From the NCBI RefSeq assembly GCF_000733855.1, contig NZ_JPOJ01000001.1, positions 2,497,001-2,561,000 on the forward strand: a stretch of DNA of 64,000 bases. Direction: 5' to 3'. The translations under genes were made by a program, and so were the position numbers. The DNA comes from Methylomicrobium agile. GTDB taxonomy: Bacteria > Pseudomonadota > Gammaproteobacteria > Methylococcales > Methylomonadaceae. The notes beneath the pieces are model-generated. The model worked only from the letters and a program-made list of their open reading frames with translations. It was not told where the DNA came from and searched no databases. Below are positions 35,805 through 45,487 of the stretch, piece by piece (the first letter of the stretch is position 1; the number at the start of each line of letters is the position of its first letter).

Positions 35805-38360
35805 TTAAAAAGTCTTCAGGAATTCGATTAGCGCTTTCTTGTCGGCATCGCTCAGGCCCGGTTCAAGGTTGGCTTCCTTGAAATAGTCGGTGCCGAAATA
35901 ATGGCCGCGGTTGACGATGTAGTCGGGACATTTGCTGGCCTTGACCAAAGGATCCACGAGATTTTTAAATTGCGCTGCGGCTTGCTCGTCGGTTGCGTCT
36001 TTCGGAATTTCTTTCAGATCATGCTTGATCTTGAGCAGCAATCCGAGCAGTTCGGCTTTGTGCTTGACTCGGTCGATGAAGCCTTCGCGGCGGTCCAGGT
36101 CGATGTTGGTCAACAGGTTGACCGGCGTGCCTTTCGGAATCGGACCGAGTTCCAGCCCCTGTTCGCCGGCGAATTTGCCGCCGTCGATCTTGCCTGCCAG
36201 CTTGTTCAGCCAATCCGGCAAGAATCCGGCAGGCACCCTGAGATAGCTGGTTGCGAAAGTGCGGTCGATCCAGCCCGGCAGCATTTTGCCGTTCGCGGTT
36301 TGATACTGGATGTTGCCCTCTCGTTTTTCCGGCCACAGCAATTGCGTGATCGAGTTTTCAAACGAACCCATTCTGGCTTCGACCGACGGGCTTGGGTCGA
36401 ATTTACCGAGCGAGTTGTTTACGAAGAACGGCGCGGTCGACCAGACGCTGACCAACGAAGCCGGACGGGTAAAGCCGACGCCGCCGCCCGGCGCGGTGAA
36501 TTCCCAAGGCTTTCCGGTCATTGGATGGTGTACGGTGATTTTGCCGACAGACGGCAGATTCTTGTACGACTGCGACGAGAAATCGTTCCAGATGTTGCCT
36601 TCGATCGCATTGGTCGCCAGCGGGCTGCACGCATTCGTTTCGAGCAGCGTGACCGGAACGCGCAGGTCGGTGGACAGGAAGTTGTCCTGCAGGAAGTCGT
36701 CTTTTTTAACGATTACGTCGATCGCTTTCTTGAATTCGTCCGTTTGCGTCCAGCGCCAGTAATTACCCCAGTGTTTCAGATAGTCCTTGCCGACGGCTCC
36801 GCCTTTGAAGAATTCGTAAGCTTTGTCCGGCAGTTTGCTCGAATGGCAACGGGCGCAGCGTTCGCCGAATACTTCCTTGCCGCGGGTCAGCACCGCCGCG
36901 TCTTGGGTGATTTTTTGATCGCCGCCGGGCGCATTCTTCAGCAGATCCGGACGGGTGCCGGCGACGAAGAACAGCGCCAGATCCGGCGTTTGCGCTTCGT
37001 TGGCTTGCCAGTAGACCGAGTTTTTGCGCGATTTGATGATCGGGATCGGGGTAATCGGTTTGCCGCCGACCAACGGATTGAAGTGCGTCAACCAGTCTTC
37101 GCTGAACAGGCCGATGTTGATGAAGACGCGGTTCAACGCGCCGAGCGCACCGACCGAATCGGCACCGTCTTTCAACACGCGCGGGGTAAACACGGTATCC
37201 GGTGCTTTGTAAAACTCGGTCAACGGGCCGCTTTTGACATAGTCGTTGAATTGCCTGTTGTTCAAGCTGCCGCCGCCGAGCTTTTCCTCGCCGAAATTTT
37301 TCGCGTTCAGGAGGCGCGGTACCAGGTTATAGACCGCGTTCATCGTGCGCGGGTTATTGATGTAATCGCTCGAAATCAGCGAGGTATCCAGGGCGCCGGG
37401 ACGCGAGGTCGCGAACAATTGGAACGGGAATGCGCTCGGATCGGCTTCCCACGAGAAAATGCGGTCGATCCAGAAATATTGCGCGCCCGGATTCGAGTTC
37501 AGGTTTTCCCATTTCGGATGTTCGGGGTCGGCAGGTGGATTGGTCGGATTCGGCCCGACGTGGCAGAAACCGCAGGACATGCCGACGCGGTAAGGGCGGA
37601 CCAGATTCTTGTTGTTGTAATAGCTGGGATCGGTATAGTAGCGTTCGGGATCCCAGGCTTTTTCGGCTTTTTCGTCGAAGTCCGGGTTCGGGAACAGGCG
37701 CAGGCCGACGATGCCGGTCGCATAGCCGTAGTAGGAGCCGGCCGGAATGTTCTTGCCGCGGGCGCCGTATTTTACGCCGGGATATTTTTCTTCATTTTCG
37801 AACGGATCGGCCGGGCAGTCTGTCGAGCGCACGTCGAGCCAGAGCCCGTAGCGGTCCTTGCGTGGACCGGTGCCTTTTTCAAAGCAGGGTTCGTTGACCA
37901 GGCCCAGATAGTTCCAGCGGTTGCTGCGGCTGAATTTAAGGCCGGGGTGATTGGACAGAGTTTTCAGAAAATCGAGGTTGCCGACGCTGCGATAGCTGAT
38001 GGTGTCCCAGAGGCGGTCGTTGCCCGCGGTCCAAACGATCCAGTTGTTGCGCCCGGTCGCGACGCTCTTGACCGCCTGTTCCGGCGTGATGCCGGGTACG
38101 AACGGGGCCAGCGTTTTGGCCAAGGTGGCCGGGTCTTTGGTGATGCCGTAGTCCATGTCTTTGAAGTAATCTTCGTCCGCGCCTTTCAGGCTGGCGGCGT
38201 CGCGGCCGGCGCACATCGCTTCGTCGATGATCTCGCCTTGTTGATTCTTGCAGACGTTGCTGCTGAAAAGTGCTGCCGATCCCGCGCTGCTGTAGCCGGC
38301 CAGGCCTAGAAAGCCAGTGCCGGTCAGCATCAGCGCAAGTGCTGATTTTTTGAGTTTCAT
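35805..38360 (-). CDS. Large periplasmic di-haem c-type cytochrome, possibly RoxA-like
   Basis: 851 residues from the ATG at 38360, which has GGGGAG seven bases upstream. Signal peptide MKLKKSALALMLTGTGFLGL with cleavage near SSAGSA. Two haem c sites: CGFCH at 263-267 and CARCH at 502-506. The length, the two spaced haems and Trp-rich surroundings (GRNNWIVWTAGNDRLWDTIS at 103-122) recall the RoxA/rubber-oxygenase-like cytochromes, though I cannot confirm that from sequence alone. It should be soluble or loosely bound in the periplasm. As the GMC oxidoreductase follows on the same strand, it may accept its electrons or act with it on one substrate. Alternative: a MauG-like di-haem enzyme. Confidence 0.88.
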   Translation of the reverse strand: MKLKKSALALMLTGTGFLGLAGYSSAGSAALFSSNVCKNQQGEIIDEAMCAGRDAASLKGADEDYFKDMDYGITKDPATLAKTLAPFVPGITPEQAVKSVATGRNNWIVWTAGNDRLWDTISYRSVGNLDFLKTLSNHPGLKFSRSNRWNYLGLVNEPCFEKGTGPRKDRYGLWLDVRSTDCPADPFENEEKYPGVKYGARGKNIPAGSYYGYATGIVGLRLFPNPDFDEKAEKAWDPERYYTDPSYYNNKNLVRPYRVGMSCGFCHVGPNPTNPPADPEHPKWENLNSNPGAQYFWIDRIFSWEADPSAFPFQLFATSRPGALDTSLISSDYINNPRTMNAVYNLVPRLLNAKNFGEEKLGGGSLNNRQFNDYVKSGPLTEFYKAPDTVFTPRVLKDGADSVGALGALNRVFINIGLFSEDWLTHFNPLVGGKPITPIPIIKSRKNSVYWQANEAQTPDLALFFVAGTRPDLLKNAPGGDQKITQDAAVLTRGKEVFGERCARCHSSKLPDKAYEFFKGGAVGKDYLKHWGNYWRWTQTDEFKKAIDVIVKKDDFLQDNFLSTDLRVPVTLLETNACSPLATNAIEGNIWNDFSSQSYKNLPSVGKITVHHPMTGKPWEFTAPGGGVGFTRPASLVSVWSTAPFFVNNSLGKFDPSPSVEARMGSFENSITQLLWPEKREGNIQYQTANGKMLPGWIDRTFATSYLRVPAGFLPDWLNKLAGKIDGGKFAGEQGLELGPIPKGTPVNLLTNIDLDRREGFIDRVKHKAELLGLLLKIKHDLKEIPKDATDEQAAAQFKNLVDPLVKASKCPDYIVNRGHYFGTDYFKEANLEPGLSDADKKALIEFLKTF

Positions 38361-38908
38361 ATTTATCTCCCCGGTTAAATTGAAAATCCTGCAGATGATT
38401 GACATCCCTGAAATGCGGTGTTTTTGGTTGGCCTCCGTTGAAGAAGTGATTTTATTTTGATTATTGTTCTTAATTATGACCCTGCCAGGTCTTTAGCATG
38501 AATGGCACGCCGGACGGAGTCGCGCTGATTTTTCAGTAATAGCTCCTGCAATTCCGGACTTTCAACGCAAAAGCGCCGGGATATCCCGGCTGAAAACGGA
38601 ACTTGATCGTTTTTCGGCGATTTTAGGCAAAACTCAGTTAGAATATTTCTTAAGTTGTTAATCCAATACGTTTAAGTTAGGGCGTATTTTTCTTAAGTTA
38701 TTCTTGCTTTCGGATTGAGTTGTCTATGTTCGGCCAAGCTGATCTGCTCAATTGTGTACCTAACGGCGAATTTTTGTCAACTAAAGAGTGATGGCGATGC
38801 GGGTAAAAATTATCTTGATATATCATAGGTTTGTAAGTAAATGCTTACATGGTTTTGAGTTGCTGGCGGCGGGGTCCCGAACGATGCCCCAGCGAGGTAG
38901 ATAGACGG
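38361..38908. other. Divergent intergenic region, AT-rich
   Basis: About 550 bases between the cytochrome and ogt starts. The centre (38630-38830) is AT-rich with repeated TTAAGTT pieces (at about 38650, 38674 and 38694) that could be regulator sites for either gene. CCTGCCAGGTCT at about 38483 resembles the arm of the hairpin at 56042. No gene and no firm promoter could be assigned. Confidence 0.4.
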
Positions 38909-39406
38909 ATGGCGTTCGTAGTCGAATGGGTCGAGCAGTGCCGGGAGCCGGTGAAAGATATCCGCGTGGAAACACCCGCAGGGTGGTTGCGCGTAAGCGT
39001 AAGCGGCGATGTGATGGTTGGCGGCGATTGGATTATTGAAACGGATAGCCGAATCTCTCGCGACCGCGAGTGGCAAAATCGGTTCGACGCTTACTGGCAT
39101 GACGGTAAGGTTGATCTCGCCGTGAAGGTGTTGGCGCAGGGCACGCCTTTCAGGCGCCGTGTGTGGGCTGAATTGTGCCGGATTCCGTTCGGCGAAACGC
39201 GGACTTACGCCGCTTTGGCCCATGTGCTGGCTTCCTCCCCGCGAGCGGTCGGCAATGCCTGCCGCGACAATCCTTATGCGCCGCTCATCCCCTGCCATCG
39301 GGTCGTTTCGTCTGCGGGGCTTGGGGGATATTGCGGCGTGACCGAGGGCGCCTTGATGGATGTCAAAATCAAACTGTTGCAATTCGAGGCGGAGCATCGC
39401 CGATGA
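38909..39406 (+). CDS. ogt: Methylated-DNA--protein-cysteine methyltransferase
   Basis: 165 residues from the ATG at 38909 with GAGG upstream; an ATG at 38849 would add 20 unconserved residues. It transfers O6-alkyl groups from guanine to its own Cys129 in the motif PCHRVV. GETRTYAALAHVLASSPRAV (residues 95-114) is the helix-turn-helix and Arg finger region, and NPYAPLIPCHRVV is complete. The N-terminal half is less conserved. Its stop overlaps the xerD start (ATGA), so the two are probably translated together. Whether it is Ogt or Ada-like in regulation cannot be told. Confidence 0.92.
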   Translation: MAFVVEWVEQCREPVKDIRVETPAGWLRVSVSGDVMVGGDWIIETDSRISRDREWQNRFDAYWHDGKVDLAVKVLAQGTPFRRRVWAELCRIPFGETRTYAALAHVLASSPRAVGNACRDNPYAPLIPCHRVVSSAGLGGYCGVTEGALMDVKIKLLQFEAEHRR

Positions 39407-40287
39407 AGGCCGCGGACGTAATCGACCAGTATCTGGATGCAGCCTGGGCCGAGCAGGGGCTCAGCGAGAATACGCTGGCCGCCTACGGGAGCGATTTAAG
39501 GATATTTGCCGACTGGCTGAAGGGCAAGCCGATGCTGGAGGCCGACGGCGACCAGCTATCGCGGTTCCTCGCCTTCCGTTATCAGCAGGGCATCGGCGGC
39601 CGCTCTACCGCGCGCATTCTTTCGACCCTGCGCGGTTTCTACGGTTATTATCTGCGCGAAAACCGGATCAGCGCCGATCCGACCGCGCTGATCGAGTCGC
39701 CGTATATCGGCCGCCCTTTGCCGAAGTCGCTGTCCGAAAAGGACGTCGAACGCTTGCTCGAAGCGCCCGAGGTATCCAATGCGCTCGGCCTGCGCGACAG
39801 GACGATGCTCGAAATGCTCTATGCGACGGGGCTGCGGGTGTCCGAGCTGGTCGGACTCAAGTTCGAGCAGATCAGTTTCCGCCAAGGCGTGGTTCGGGTT
39901 ACCGGCAAAGGCAGCAAGGAGCGGCTGGTTCCGGTCGGCGAAATCGCGATGAGCTGGCTCGAAACCTATATGAATCAGGCAAGGCCGGATATTCTCGGCG
40001 CCCGGCAATGCGACTGCCTGTTCGTGACGAACCGGGCGGAAGGGATGACCCGGCAGGCCTTTTGGCATATCATCAAGCGGCACGCAAAAAAAGCAGGCAT
40101 CGCCGCGGAACTGTCCCCTCATACCCTGCGCCACGCTTTCGCGACGCACTTGTTGAACCACGGGGCGGATTTGCGCGTGGTGCAGCTGTTGCTCGGCCAT
40201 TCCGACCTGTCGACGACGCAGATTTATACGCATATCGCCCGCGAACGGCTGAAAGATTTACATTCCAAATACCACCCGAGAGGCTAA
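39403..40287 (+). CDS. xerD: Site-specific tyrosine recombinase XerD
   Basis: 294 residues from the ATG at 39403, overlapping the ogt stop by four bases. The N-terminal SAM-like core-binding domain is residues 1-100. The catalytic set is Arg145 (TGLRVSELVGL), Lys169 (RVTGKGSKERLVPV), His240 and Arg243 (HTLRHAFATHLLNHGADLRV), His266 (LLGHSDLSTTQ) and Tyr275 (IYTH). With XerC it resolves chromosome dimers at dif. Length and C-terminus (LHSKYHPRG) are typical for XerD rather than an integron or phage integrase. Confidence 0.96.
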   Translation: MKAADVIDQYLDAAWAEQGLSENTLAAYGSDLRIFADWLKGKPMLEADGDQLSRFLAFRYQQGIGGRSTARILSTLRGFYGYYLRENRISADPTALIESPYIGRPLPKSLSEKDVERLLEAPEVSNALGLRDRTMLEMLYATGLRVSELVGLKFEQISFRQGVVRVTGKGSKERLVPVGEIAMSWLETYMNQARPDILGARQCDCLFVTNRAEGMTRQAFWHIIKRHAKKAGIAAELSPHTLRHAFATHLLNHGADLRVVQLLLGHSDLSTTQIYTHIARERLKDLHSKYHPRG

Positions 40288-40294
40288 ATACAAC

Positions 40295-41071
40295 ATGACA
40301 CAACAGATTCACCCGACCGCTTATATCGGCTCCGATGTCACGCTCGGGGAAGGAACCCTCGTCGGCCCGTTCGCGGTGATCGAAAGCGGCGCGGTGCTCG
40401 GCAGCCGCTGCCGGGTCGGCGCGCATGCGGTCGTGCACGGCCATGTCAGAATGGGAGCGGGCAATATTCTGCATCCGCATGCGGTATTGGGCGGCCTGCC
40501 TCAGGATCTCGGCTTCAGACCGGAAACCGCAACCTGGCTGACCGTCGGCGACGATAACGTATTCCGTGAAGGCTTTACCGCGCACCGGGCGACCAAGGAA
40601 AACGGCGAAACGCGGATCGGTTCGAGCTGCTATTTCATGAACAACAGCCATGTCGCGCACGACTGCACGATCGGCGACAAGACCATTTTCGCGAACAATG
40701 TCGCGATCGGCGGCCATGTCGAAGTCGGCAACAACGTGTTCCTGGGCGGCGCGGTCGTCGCGCACCAGTTCTGCCGGATCGGCGCGTTCGCGATCGTGCA
40801 GGGCACCACCGGCCTGAACATGGACGTGATTCCGTTCACGCTGGTCGGCGGCCGGCCGGCGCGCCATTACCGGCTGAACACGGTCGGCCTGAGAAGGGCC
40901 GGTATTACCGGCGAACGTTACAATGTCTTGTCCCGGGCTTTCCGCCTGCTCAGGAACAAAAAGACTTTGGAGGGTCTGGAAGAAACCGAGGAATTGATGT
41001 TTCTGAAAAACTGGCTGGCGGTCAAATCTAAACGCGGCCTGCACGGGTTCGTCGATATTTCGGCAGATTAA
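40295..41071 (+). CDS. lpxA: Acyl-ACP--UDP-N-acetylglucosamine O-acyltransferase (LpxA or paralog)
   Basis: 258 residues made of hexapeptide repeats forming a left-handed beta-helix (starts IHPTAYIGSDVTLGEGTLVG). The catalytic-site motif MNNSHVAHDCTIGD holds the expected His. The C-terminal helical part (YRLNTVGLRRAGITGERYNV) is also typical. It would attach a hydroxyacyl chain in the first step of lipid A synthesis. Here the gene follows xerD and lacks the usual lpxD-fabZ-lpxB neighbours. The stretch FREGFTAHRATKENGETRIG differs from the common IRESVTIHRGT, so it may be a second, specialised copy. Confidence 0.85.
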   Translation: MTQQIHPTAYIGSDVTLGEGTLVGPFAVIESGAVLGSRCRVGAHAVVHGHVRMGAGNILHPHAVLGGLPQDLGFRPETATWLTVGDDNVFREGFTAHRATKENGETRIGSSCYFMNNSHVAHDCTIGDKTIFANNVAIGGHVEVGNNVFLGGAVVAHQFCRIGAFAIVQGTTGLNMDVIPFTLVGGRPARHYRLNTVGLRRAGITGERYNVLSRAFRLLRNKKTLEGLEETEELMFLKNWLAVKSKRGLHGFVDISAD

Positions 41072-41186
41072 GGGGAGGCGCGCATCGCGCGCCGTGTTCA
41101 TGGTTTTGCCGCAATATTGAGGTGTTTTCCGGTTGAGGCGTCAAACGAGGTGCGTACCCCACGCCGACTAAAGAATGGATTGGACG

Positions 41187-41702
41187 ATGCCAAACGATTT
41201 ATTGTCTCTGGCCGAACGGCTCGGCCGGCACCTGCTCGGATCGGGGCACAGCCTGGCCCTGGCCGAGTCCTGCACCGGCGGTTGGATCGCGCAGAGCGTG
41301 ACCGAAATCGCCGGCAGCTCGGCCTGGTTCGACCGGGGATTCGTGACCTACAGCAATGCGGCGAAAATTGCGATGCTCGGGGTCCGCGAAAGCACTCTGC
41401 GGCAGTATGGTGCGGTCAGTCTGCAGACGGCCGCCGAAATGGCCGCCGGCGCCTTGGCGCATAGCGAGGCGGACATCGCCCTGGCCGTGACCGGCATCGC
41501 CGGCCCCGGCGGAGGCACCGCCGAGAAACCGGTCGGCCTGGTATTCATCGCCTGGCAGCGGCGCGACCGGCCCGGCCGTTGCATCGAGCGGCATTTCGCC
41601 GGCGACCGGCATGCCGTGCGCTTACAGACAGTGCGGACGGCGTTGCGGTGTTTGCTCGATGAATATGGACAGGCCGATATTTCGGATGGGGAAGGCGGCT
41701 GA
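41187..41702 (+). CDS. pncC: Nicotinamide-nucleotide amidase, CinA C-terminal family
   Basis: 171 residues from the ATG at 41187; an ATG at 41175 adds four residues. Motifs of the family are LALAESCTGGWIAQSVTEIA, AWFDRGFVTYSNAAKIAMLG and VTGIAGPGGGTAEKPVGLVF. It deamidates nicotinamide mononucleotide to the acid in the pyridine nucleotide cycle. It is a stand-alone domain without the CinA N-terminal half. The gene is convergent with the efflux operon. Confidence 0.92.
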   Translation: MPNDLLSLAERLGRHLLGSGHSLALAESCTGGWIAQSVTEIAGSSAWFDRGFVTYSNAAKIAMLGVRESTLRQYGAVSLQTAAEMAAGALAHSEADIALAVTGIAGPGGGTAEKPVGLVFIAWQRRDRPGRCIERHFAGDRHAVRLQTVRTALRCLLDEYGQADISDGEGG

Positions 41703-41763
41703 AAAAAGTCCCCTTGACTCATGGTGGCGTAGACCACCCTTCCAATGCACTTTCTCATAAGCC

Positions 41764-43194
41764 TCAAGGCTTTCCTGTTTCCCAGCCGCCCCCGAGGGCT
41801 TTGTAGAGCGCAACCAGATTCAAGGTAACGGTACGTTTGCTGCGTACCCATTCGTCTTGGGAGATATACAGCGTGCGTTGCGCATCGAGCAGATCGAGGT
41901 AACCCGTCCAACCCTTGGCGTAGCGTTGACTGGCGAGTTCGACAGCCCTTTGGTTTGCATTGACTTCTTGTTCCAGCCGTTGGTAATGTTCCTGTTCTTT
42001 TGCATAAGTTATCAATGCGGTCTCAACTTCTTCAAATGAAGTGAGAATGATCTTTTGATAATTCAGCAAAGCCTGATCTTGAGCTTCTGTCTGAGCGTTG
42101 ATGCTTGCCAGCACTCGACCGGCATCAAAAATCCGCCATTGTACGGTCGGACCGATAGACCACGTGCGACTGCTGGGGAGAAAGAAGTCGCTCGCGCTGA
42201 TGCTAATGAGTCCTGCCGATCCGGTGAGTGAAAATTTGGGGAATAGCTCGGCTTTCACCTGTCCGATACGAGCCGTTTCCGCGGCAAGTAAACGCTCGGC
42301 CCGCAACACGTCGGGGCGGCGAAGCAGGAGGTCCGACGGCAATCCGACCGGGACTTGTGGTGGAGGTGCCGGAATAGTCGCCGTTGCGGACAATTCCGTA
42401 TTCAAGGCGTCGGGGCTTTGCGCAAGCAACACGCCCAGACGATGAATCGACGACTGAATCGAGGTTTCGATGATCGGCGCTTGCGATTGTACACTCGCCA
42501 GCAGCGCGAGCGCGCGTTGCAGTTCCAACTCCGCCGCTGATCCGTGATCCACGCGGCTGCGAGTGATTTTGACCGTTTCTTCCTGAGCTTCAATCTGGTT
42601 TTGAAGAGTGGCCCACTGCCGCTGGGCGCCTCGGGTTAGCGCGTAATACCTTGCCACTTCGGATAGCAACGTCACCAGCACGTCGCGCCGGCCATATTCC
42701 ATCGCGGCCAATTCGGCCGTCGCGGCTTCGAGCGCCCGGCGCTTGCCGCCAAAGAGATCGATTTCCCACGATGCATCGAACCCGGCTTTGTAAACATCGT
42801 TCTCAAACGGGATGTTGGAAGAATTGGGCAGCGATCCGAGGATAGGCTGGTTTTGGCTTTGTTTTTGCCGGGTATAAGAGCCGGAAGCATTCACCGTCGG
42901 CCAGAAATCCGCTTCGGCGAAGCCCTGTTCGGATCGGGCCTGACGCACGCGGGATTCGGCCATGCGCAGGTCGAGATTGGCTACGAGCGCCCGTTGGATC
43001 AGGGAATCCAGTTCGGCATCGTGAAAGAGTTTCCACCATTCACCGAGCCGATCATTTTGACGGGTAATGCTGCCGGTATGGTGGTCGCTCCATTGCGCAG
43101 GCGCATGGGTAATGGGGGGCCGATAGTCCGGGCCAACGGTACATCCGGCTGCCGGGAGCACCAACAATGCGGAGATCAAGGCTGTTGTTTTCAT
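41764..43194 (-). CDS. Outer membrane factor lipoprotein of the efflux operon (NodT/OprM family)
   Basis: 476 residues from the ATG at 43194 (MKTTALISALLVLPAAGC), with a lipobox and acylated Cys at residue 18; an ATG two codons earlier is equally possible. Two outer membrane efflux domains follow, with DAELDSLIQRALVANLDLRM, RVRQARSEQGFAEADFWPTV and the second-half VGLPSDLLLRRPDVLRAERL, hallmarks of RND/ABC outer membrane factors. It should form the trimeric channel for the transporter encoded upstream. Last gene of the tetR-hlyD-ABC operon, 53 bases after the permease stop. Confidence 0.93.
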   Translation of the reverse strand: MKTTALISALLVLPAAGCTVGPDYRPPITHAPAQWSDHHTGSITRQNDRLGEWWKLFHDAELDSLIQRALVANLDLRMAESRVRQARSEQGFAEADFWPTVNASGSYTRQKQSQNQPILGSLPNSSNIPFENDVYKAGFDASWEIDLFGGKRRALEAATAELAAMEYGRRDVLVTLLSEVARYYALTRGAQRQWATLQNQIEAQEETVKITRSRVDHGSAAELELQRALALLASVQSQAPIIETSIQSSIHRLGVLLAQSPDALNTELSATATIPAPPPQVPVGLPSDLLLRRPDVLRAERLLAAETARIGQVKAELFPKFSLTGSAGLISISASDFFLPSSRTWSIGPTVQWRIFDAGRVLASINAQTEAQDQALLNYQKIILTSFEEVETALITYAKEQEHYQRLEQEVNANQRAVELASQRYAKGWTGYLDLLDAQRTLYISQDEWVRSKRTVTLNLVALYKALGGGWETGKP

Positions 43195-43247
43195 AGGCAT
43201 TTCCGTCGACGAGTTGGCATGGGGCATGGGTTTGAATGCCGCGACAT

Positions 43248-44357
43248 TCAGGCTAAGCGATGGCGAAATAACCAATTTGCCGCACTCAGTGTCACGATGG
43301 CGATGATCAGGAGCGGATACAAGCTGTGCAGCAGCGCGACAAGGCCGATGTCCTTGAGGAAAAGCCCCTTTACAATGACGATGAAATGGCGTATCGGATT
43401 GATCCAGTCCAGATATTGCAGCCAGCTCGGCATATTGTCGACCGGCGAAGCATAGCCGGACAGCAGGATGGCCGGCATCAAAAAGCTGAAAACCCCGAGA
43501 AACGCTTGTTGCTGCGTGGCGCAGACTGATGAAATCAACAGGCCGAATCCGGCCAGGGCCAGGCAGTAAAAAATCATGCTGCCGTAAAGGAGCGACAGCG
43601 ATCCCTCGAACGGCACGCGATAGGCGAAAACGGCGCCCAGCAAAATGATCGTTCCCTGCATGATGGCCACCAGAATTGCCGGAACGATTTTCCCGATCAT
43701 GATCATTCCGGGCGTGAGCGGTGAGATTAAAAGTTGATCGAGCGTGCCTTGTTCGCGCTCGCGTGCTACCGAGAGCGCCGTTACGATGAGCGCGTTGATC
43801 GACGTGATAATGGCGATCAGGCTGGGCAATATATGCCAGACATAATCCAGATTGGGATTGAACCAGTGGCGGACAATCAACGATGAGCGAGCGTTCTTTT
43901 GCTTCGACTCGAAGCGTTCGTTGCTGTAATCGTTGACGATTTGTTGTACGTAGCCCAGGGCGATCTGGCCGCTGTTGGAGCGTCGGCCATCGAGAATGGC
44001 TTGAATCTTCGCAGGACGGCCCGCCGCGATATCGCGCGAAAAATCCGGCGGAAAACGAATGACGAGCAGCGCCTCTTGGTTGTCGATGGTATCTCGCACC
44101 TCGGCTTCGCCGTAGAGCGTAAGCAGTTGGGTAAAGGCCTGGGCCTGCGAGAAACGCTGCATCAATTCCGTGGATTCGCGGCCGGAATCTTCGTTGTAGA
44201 TCGCCAGCGTGTTGTTCCTGACTTCCAGCGTAGCCGCAAAGGGGAATAGAGCCAGTTGCAGGAAGACGGGCACGATCAGAACCATGCGGCTTTGCCGGTC
44301 TTGCAGCAGCATTTCGAGTTCCTTGATGATGAGCGTCAGGATGCGTGAAAACATCAT
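43248..44357 (-). CDS. ABC-2 type permease (YhhJ-like), second of two
   Basis: 369 residues starting [20 protein letters not shown]. An N-terminal helix, a large periplasmic domain (residues about 45-165) and five C-terminal helices with the ABC-2 motif [24 protein letters not shown]. The late [27 protein letters not shown] is typical of the YhhJ/DrrB group. It makes half of the membrane pore of the exporter. Its ATG overlaps the stop of the preceding permease by one base (TAATG). Confidence 0.93.
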   Translation of the reverse strand: MMFSRILTLIIKELEMLLQDRQSRMVLIVPVFLQLALFPFAATLEVRNNTLAIYNEDSGRESTELMQRFSQAQAFTQLLTLYGEAEVRDTIDNQEALLVIRFPPDFSRDIAAGRPAKIQAILDGRRSNSGQIALGYVQQIVNDYSNERFESKQKNARSSLIVRHWFNPNLDYVWHILPSLIAIITSINALIVTALSVAREREQGTLDQLLISPLTPGMIMIGKIVPAILVAIMQGTIILLGAVFAYRVPFEGSLSLLYGSMIFYCLALAGFGLLISSVCATQQQAFLGVFSFLMPAILLSGYASPVDNMPSWLQYLDWINPIRHFIVIVKGLFLKDIGLVALLHSLYPLLIIAIVTLSAANWLFRHRLA

Positions 44358-45487
44358 TACTCCAAACGGCGGCGGGTTTTCAGCGCGGTCAACCCGATGA
44401 AGAAGCTGCCCGCAGCCACCAGAAATAGGCCGCTGTGCAACAAAATGGGCGGGACATTGCCGGCCTGGAAAAGCGTCTGGATGGCGGTCACAAAATAGCG
44501 GGCCGGTATCAGATAGGTGGCGGCTTGAATGACGGCGGGCATGCTGCGGATTTCGAACAGAAAGCCCGAAAGCATCAGGGCGGGCAGAAATGCCGCGTTG
44601 AGGGCCGCTTGGGCGGCGACGAACTGGTTGCGCAGCACGGTGGAGAGCAGTAAGCCCAAACCGAGACTGCTCGCCAGAAAGAGCGAACCGATTCCCCACA
44701 AAATCAGCAGCGAACCGCGAAACGGCACCTGCATCATCAAGGCTGCCACCCCGACGCACAGAAACAGCGAAACGATTCCGAGTACGTAATAAGGCAGCAG
44801 TTTGCTCAACAGCAGTTCGGTCCGGGTCACCGGCGAGGCCAGCAGCGCTTCCATCGTGCCGCGTTCCCATTCGCGGGCCACCACGAGCGAGGTCAGCAGC
44901 GCGCCGATGACGGTCATGATGATGGTAATCGATCCCGGAATCAGAAAATTCCGGCTTTCGGCGGCGGGATTGAACCAAAAGCGCGGTTCGATGGTAATGC
45001 CGGGCGGCGGCGCTTCGCCGCGTTCGCCAGCACGCTGCTGTATCCAGCCGTTCCAGGCGCCGGTCACATAATTTTGCACGAAGTTGGCCGTGTTGGGTTC
45101 CGAGCCGTCGGTAACCACCAGCAGCGGCGCAGTGCCGGTCGGCCGTTCGAGTTTTTCGGCAAAATCCGCCGGTACCACCACAAAGCCTCGTACCCGGCCT
45201 TCGGTCAGCGCCTGCCCGATCTCCGCCTGCGTCTCGGCGGGATGAACGACGAAGTAGCGCGAGCCGTAAAGATTGTCCGCGAAATGTCTGGCCTCGGGAC
45301 TGGCGTCTTCGAGCACCAGACCGATATTCACCGCGGTAGAGTCGAGGTTGATGCCGTAACCGAAAATGAACAGCATCACTACCGGCAGCACGAAGGCGAT
45401 CAGATTACTGCTCGGATCGCGCAGGATTTGCCAGGTCTCCTTTCGGCAAAGGGCGTACAGGCGGCGGAAGGACACAGGCGATTTCAT
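44357..45487 (-). CDS. ABC-2 type permease, first of two
   Basis: 376 residues from the ATG at 45487. Same plan as the next gene: an initial helix ([20 protein letters not shown]), a periplasmic domain to about 180, then helices with [20 protein letters not shown] and [20 protein letters not shown]. It should pair with the second permease. The start overlaps the ATPase stop as ATGA. Both permeases are about equally long and probably arose by duplication. Confidence 0.93.
   Translation of the reverse strand: MKSPVSFRRLYALCRKETWQILRDPSSNLIAFVLPVVMLFIFGYGINLDSTAVNIGLVLEDASPEARHFADNLYGSRYFVVHPAETQAEIGQALTEGRVRGFVVVPADFAEKLERPTGTAPLLVVTDGSEPNTANFVQNYVTGAWNGWIQQRAGERGEAPPPGITIEPRFWFNPAAESRNFLIPGSITIIMTVIGALLTSLVVAREWERGTMEALLASPVTRTELLLSKLLPYYVLGIVSLFLCVGVAALMMQVPFRGSLLILWGIGSLFLASSLGLGLLLSTVLRNQFVAAQAALNAAFLPALMLSGFLFEIRSMPAVIQAATYLIPARYFVTAIQTLFQAGNVPPILLHSGLFLVAAGSFFIGLTALKTRRRLE

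Noticed and set aside
35901-38309. 802-codon open frame on the plus strand opposite the di-haem cytochrome gene
   Set aside because: The minus strand carries a signal peptide, haem motifs and a ribosome site. The plus-strand product has no recognisable domain and reflects GC-rich codon bias of the true gene.
38470-38530. Sigma-54-type promoter at TGGCACGCC
   Set aside because: The -24-like TGGCACG is there but no TTGC element follows at the right spacing.
39403-40287. Integron integrase for the cassette island
   Set aside because: Length, C-terminus and lack of the integron-specific insert mark it as XerD, and it is 11 kb away.
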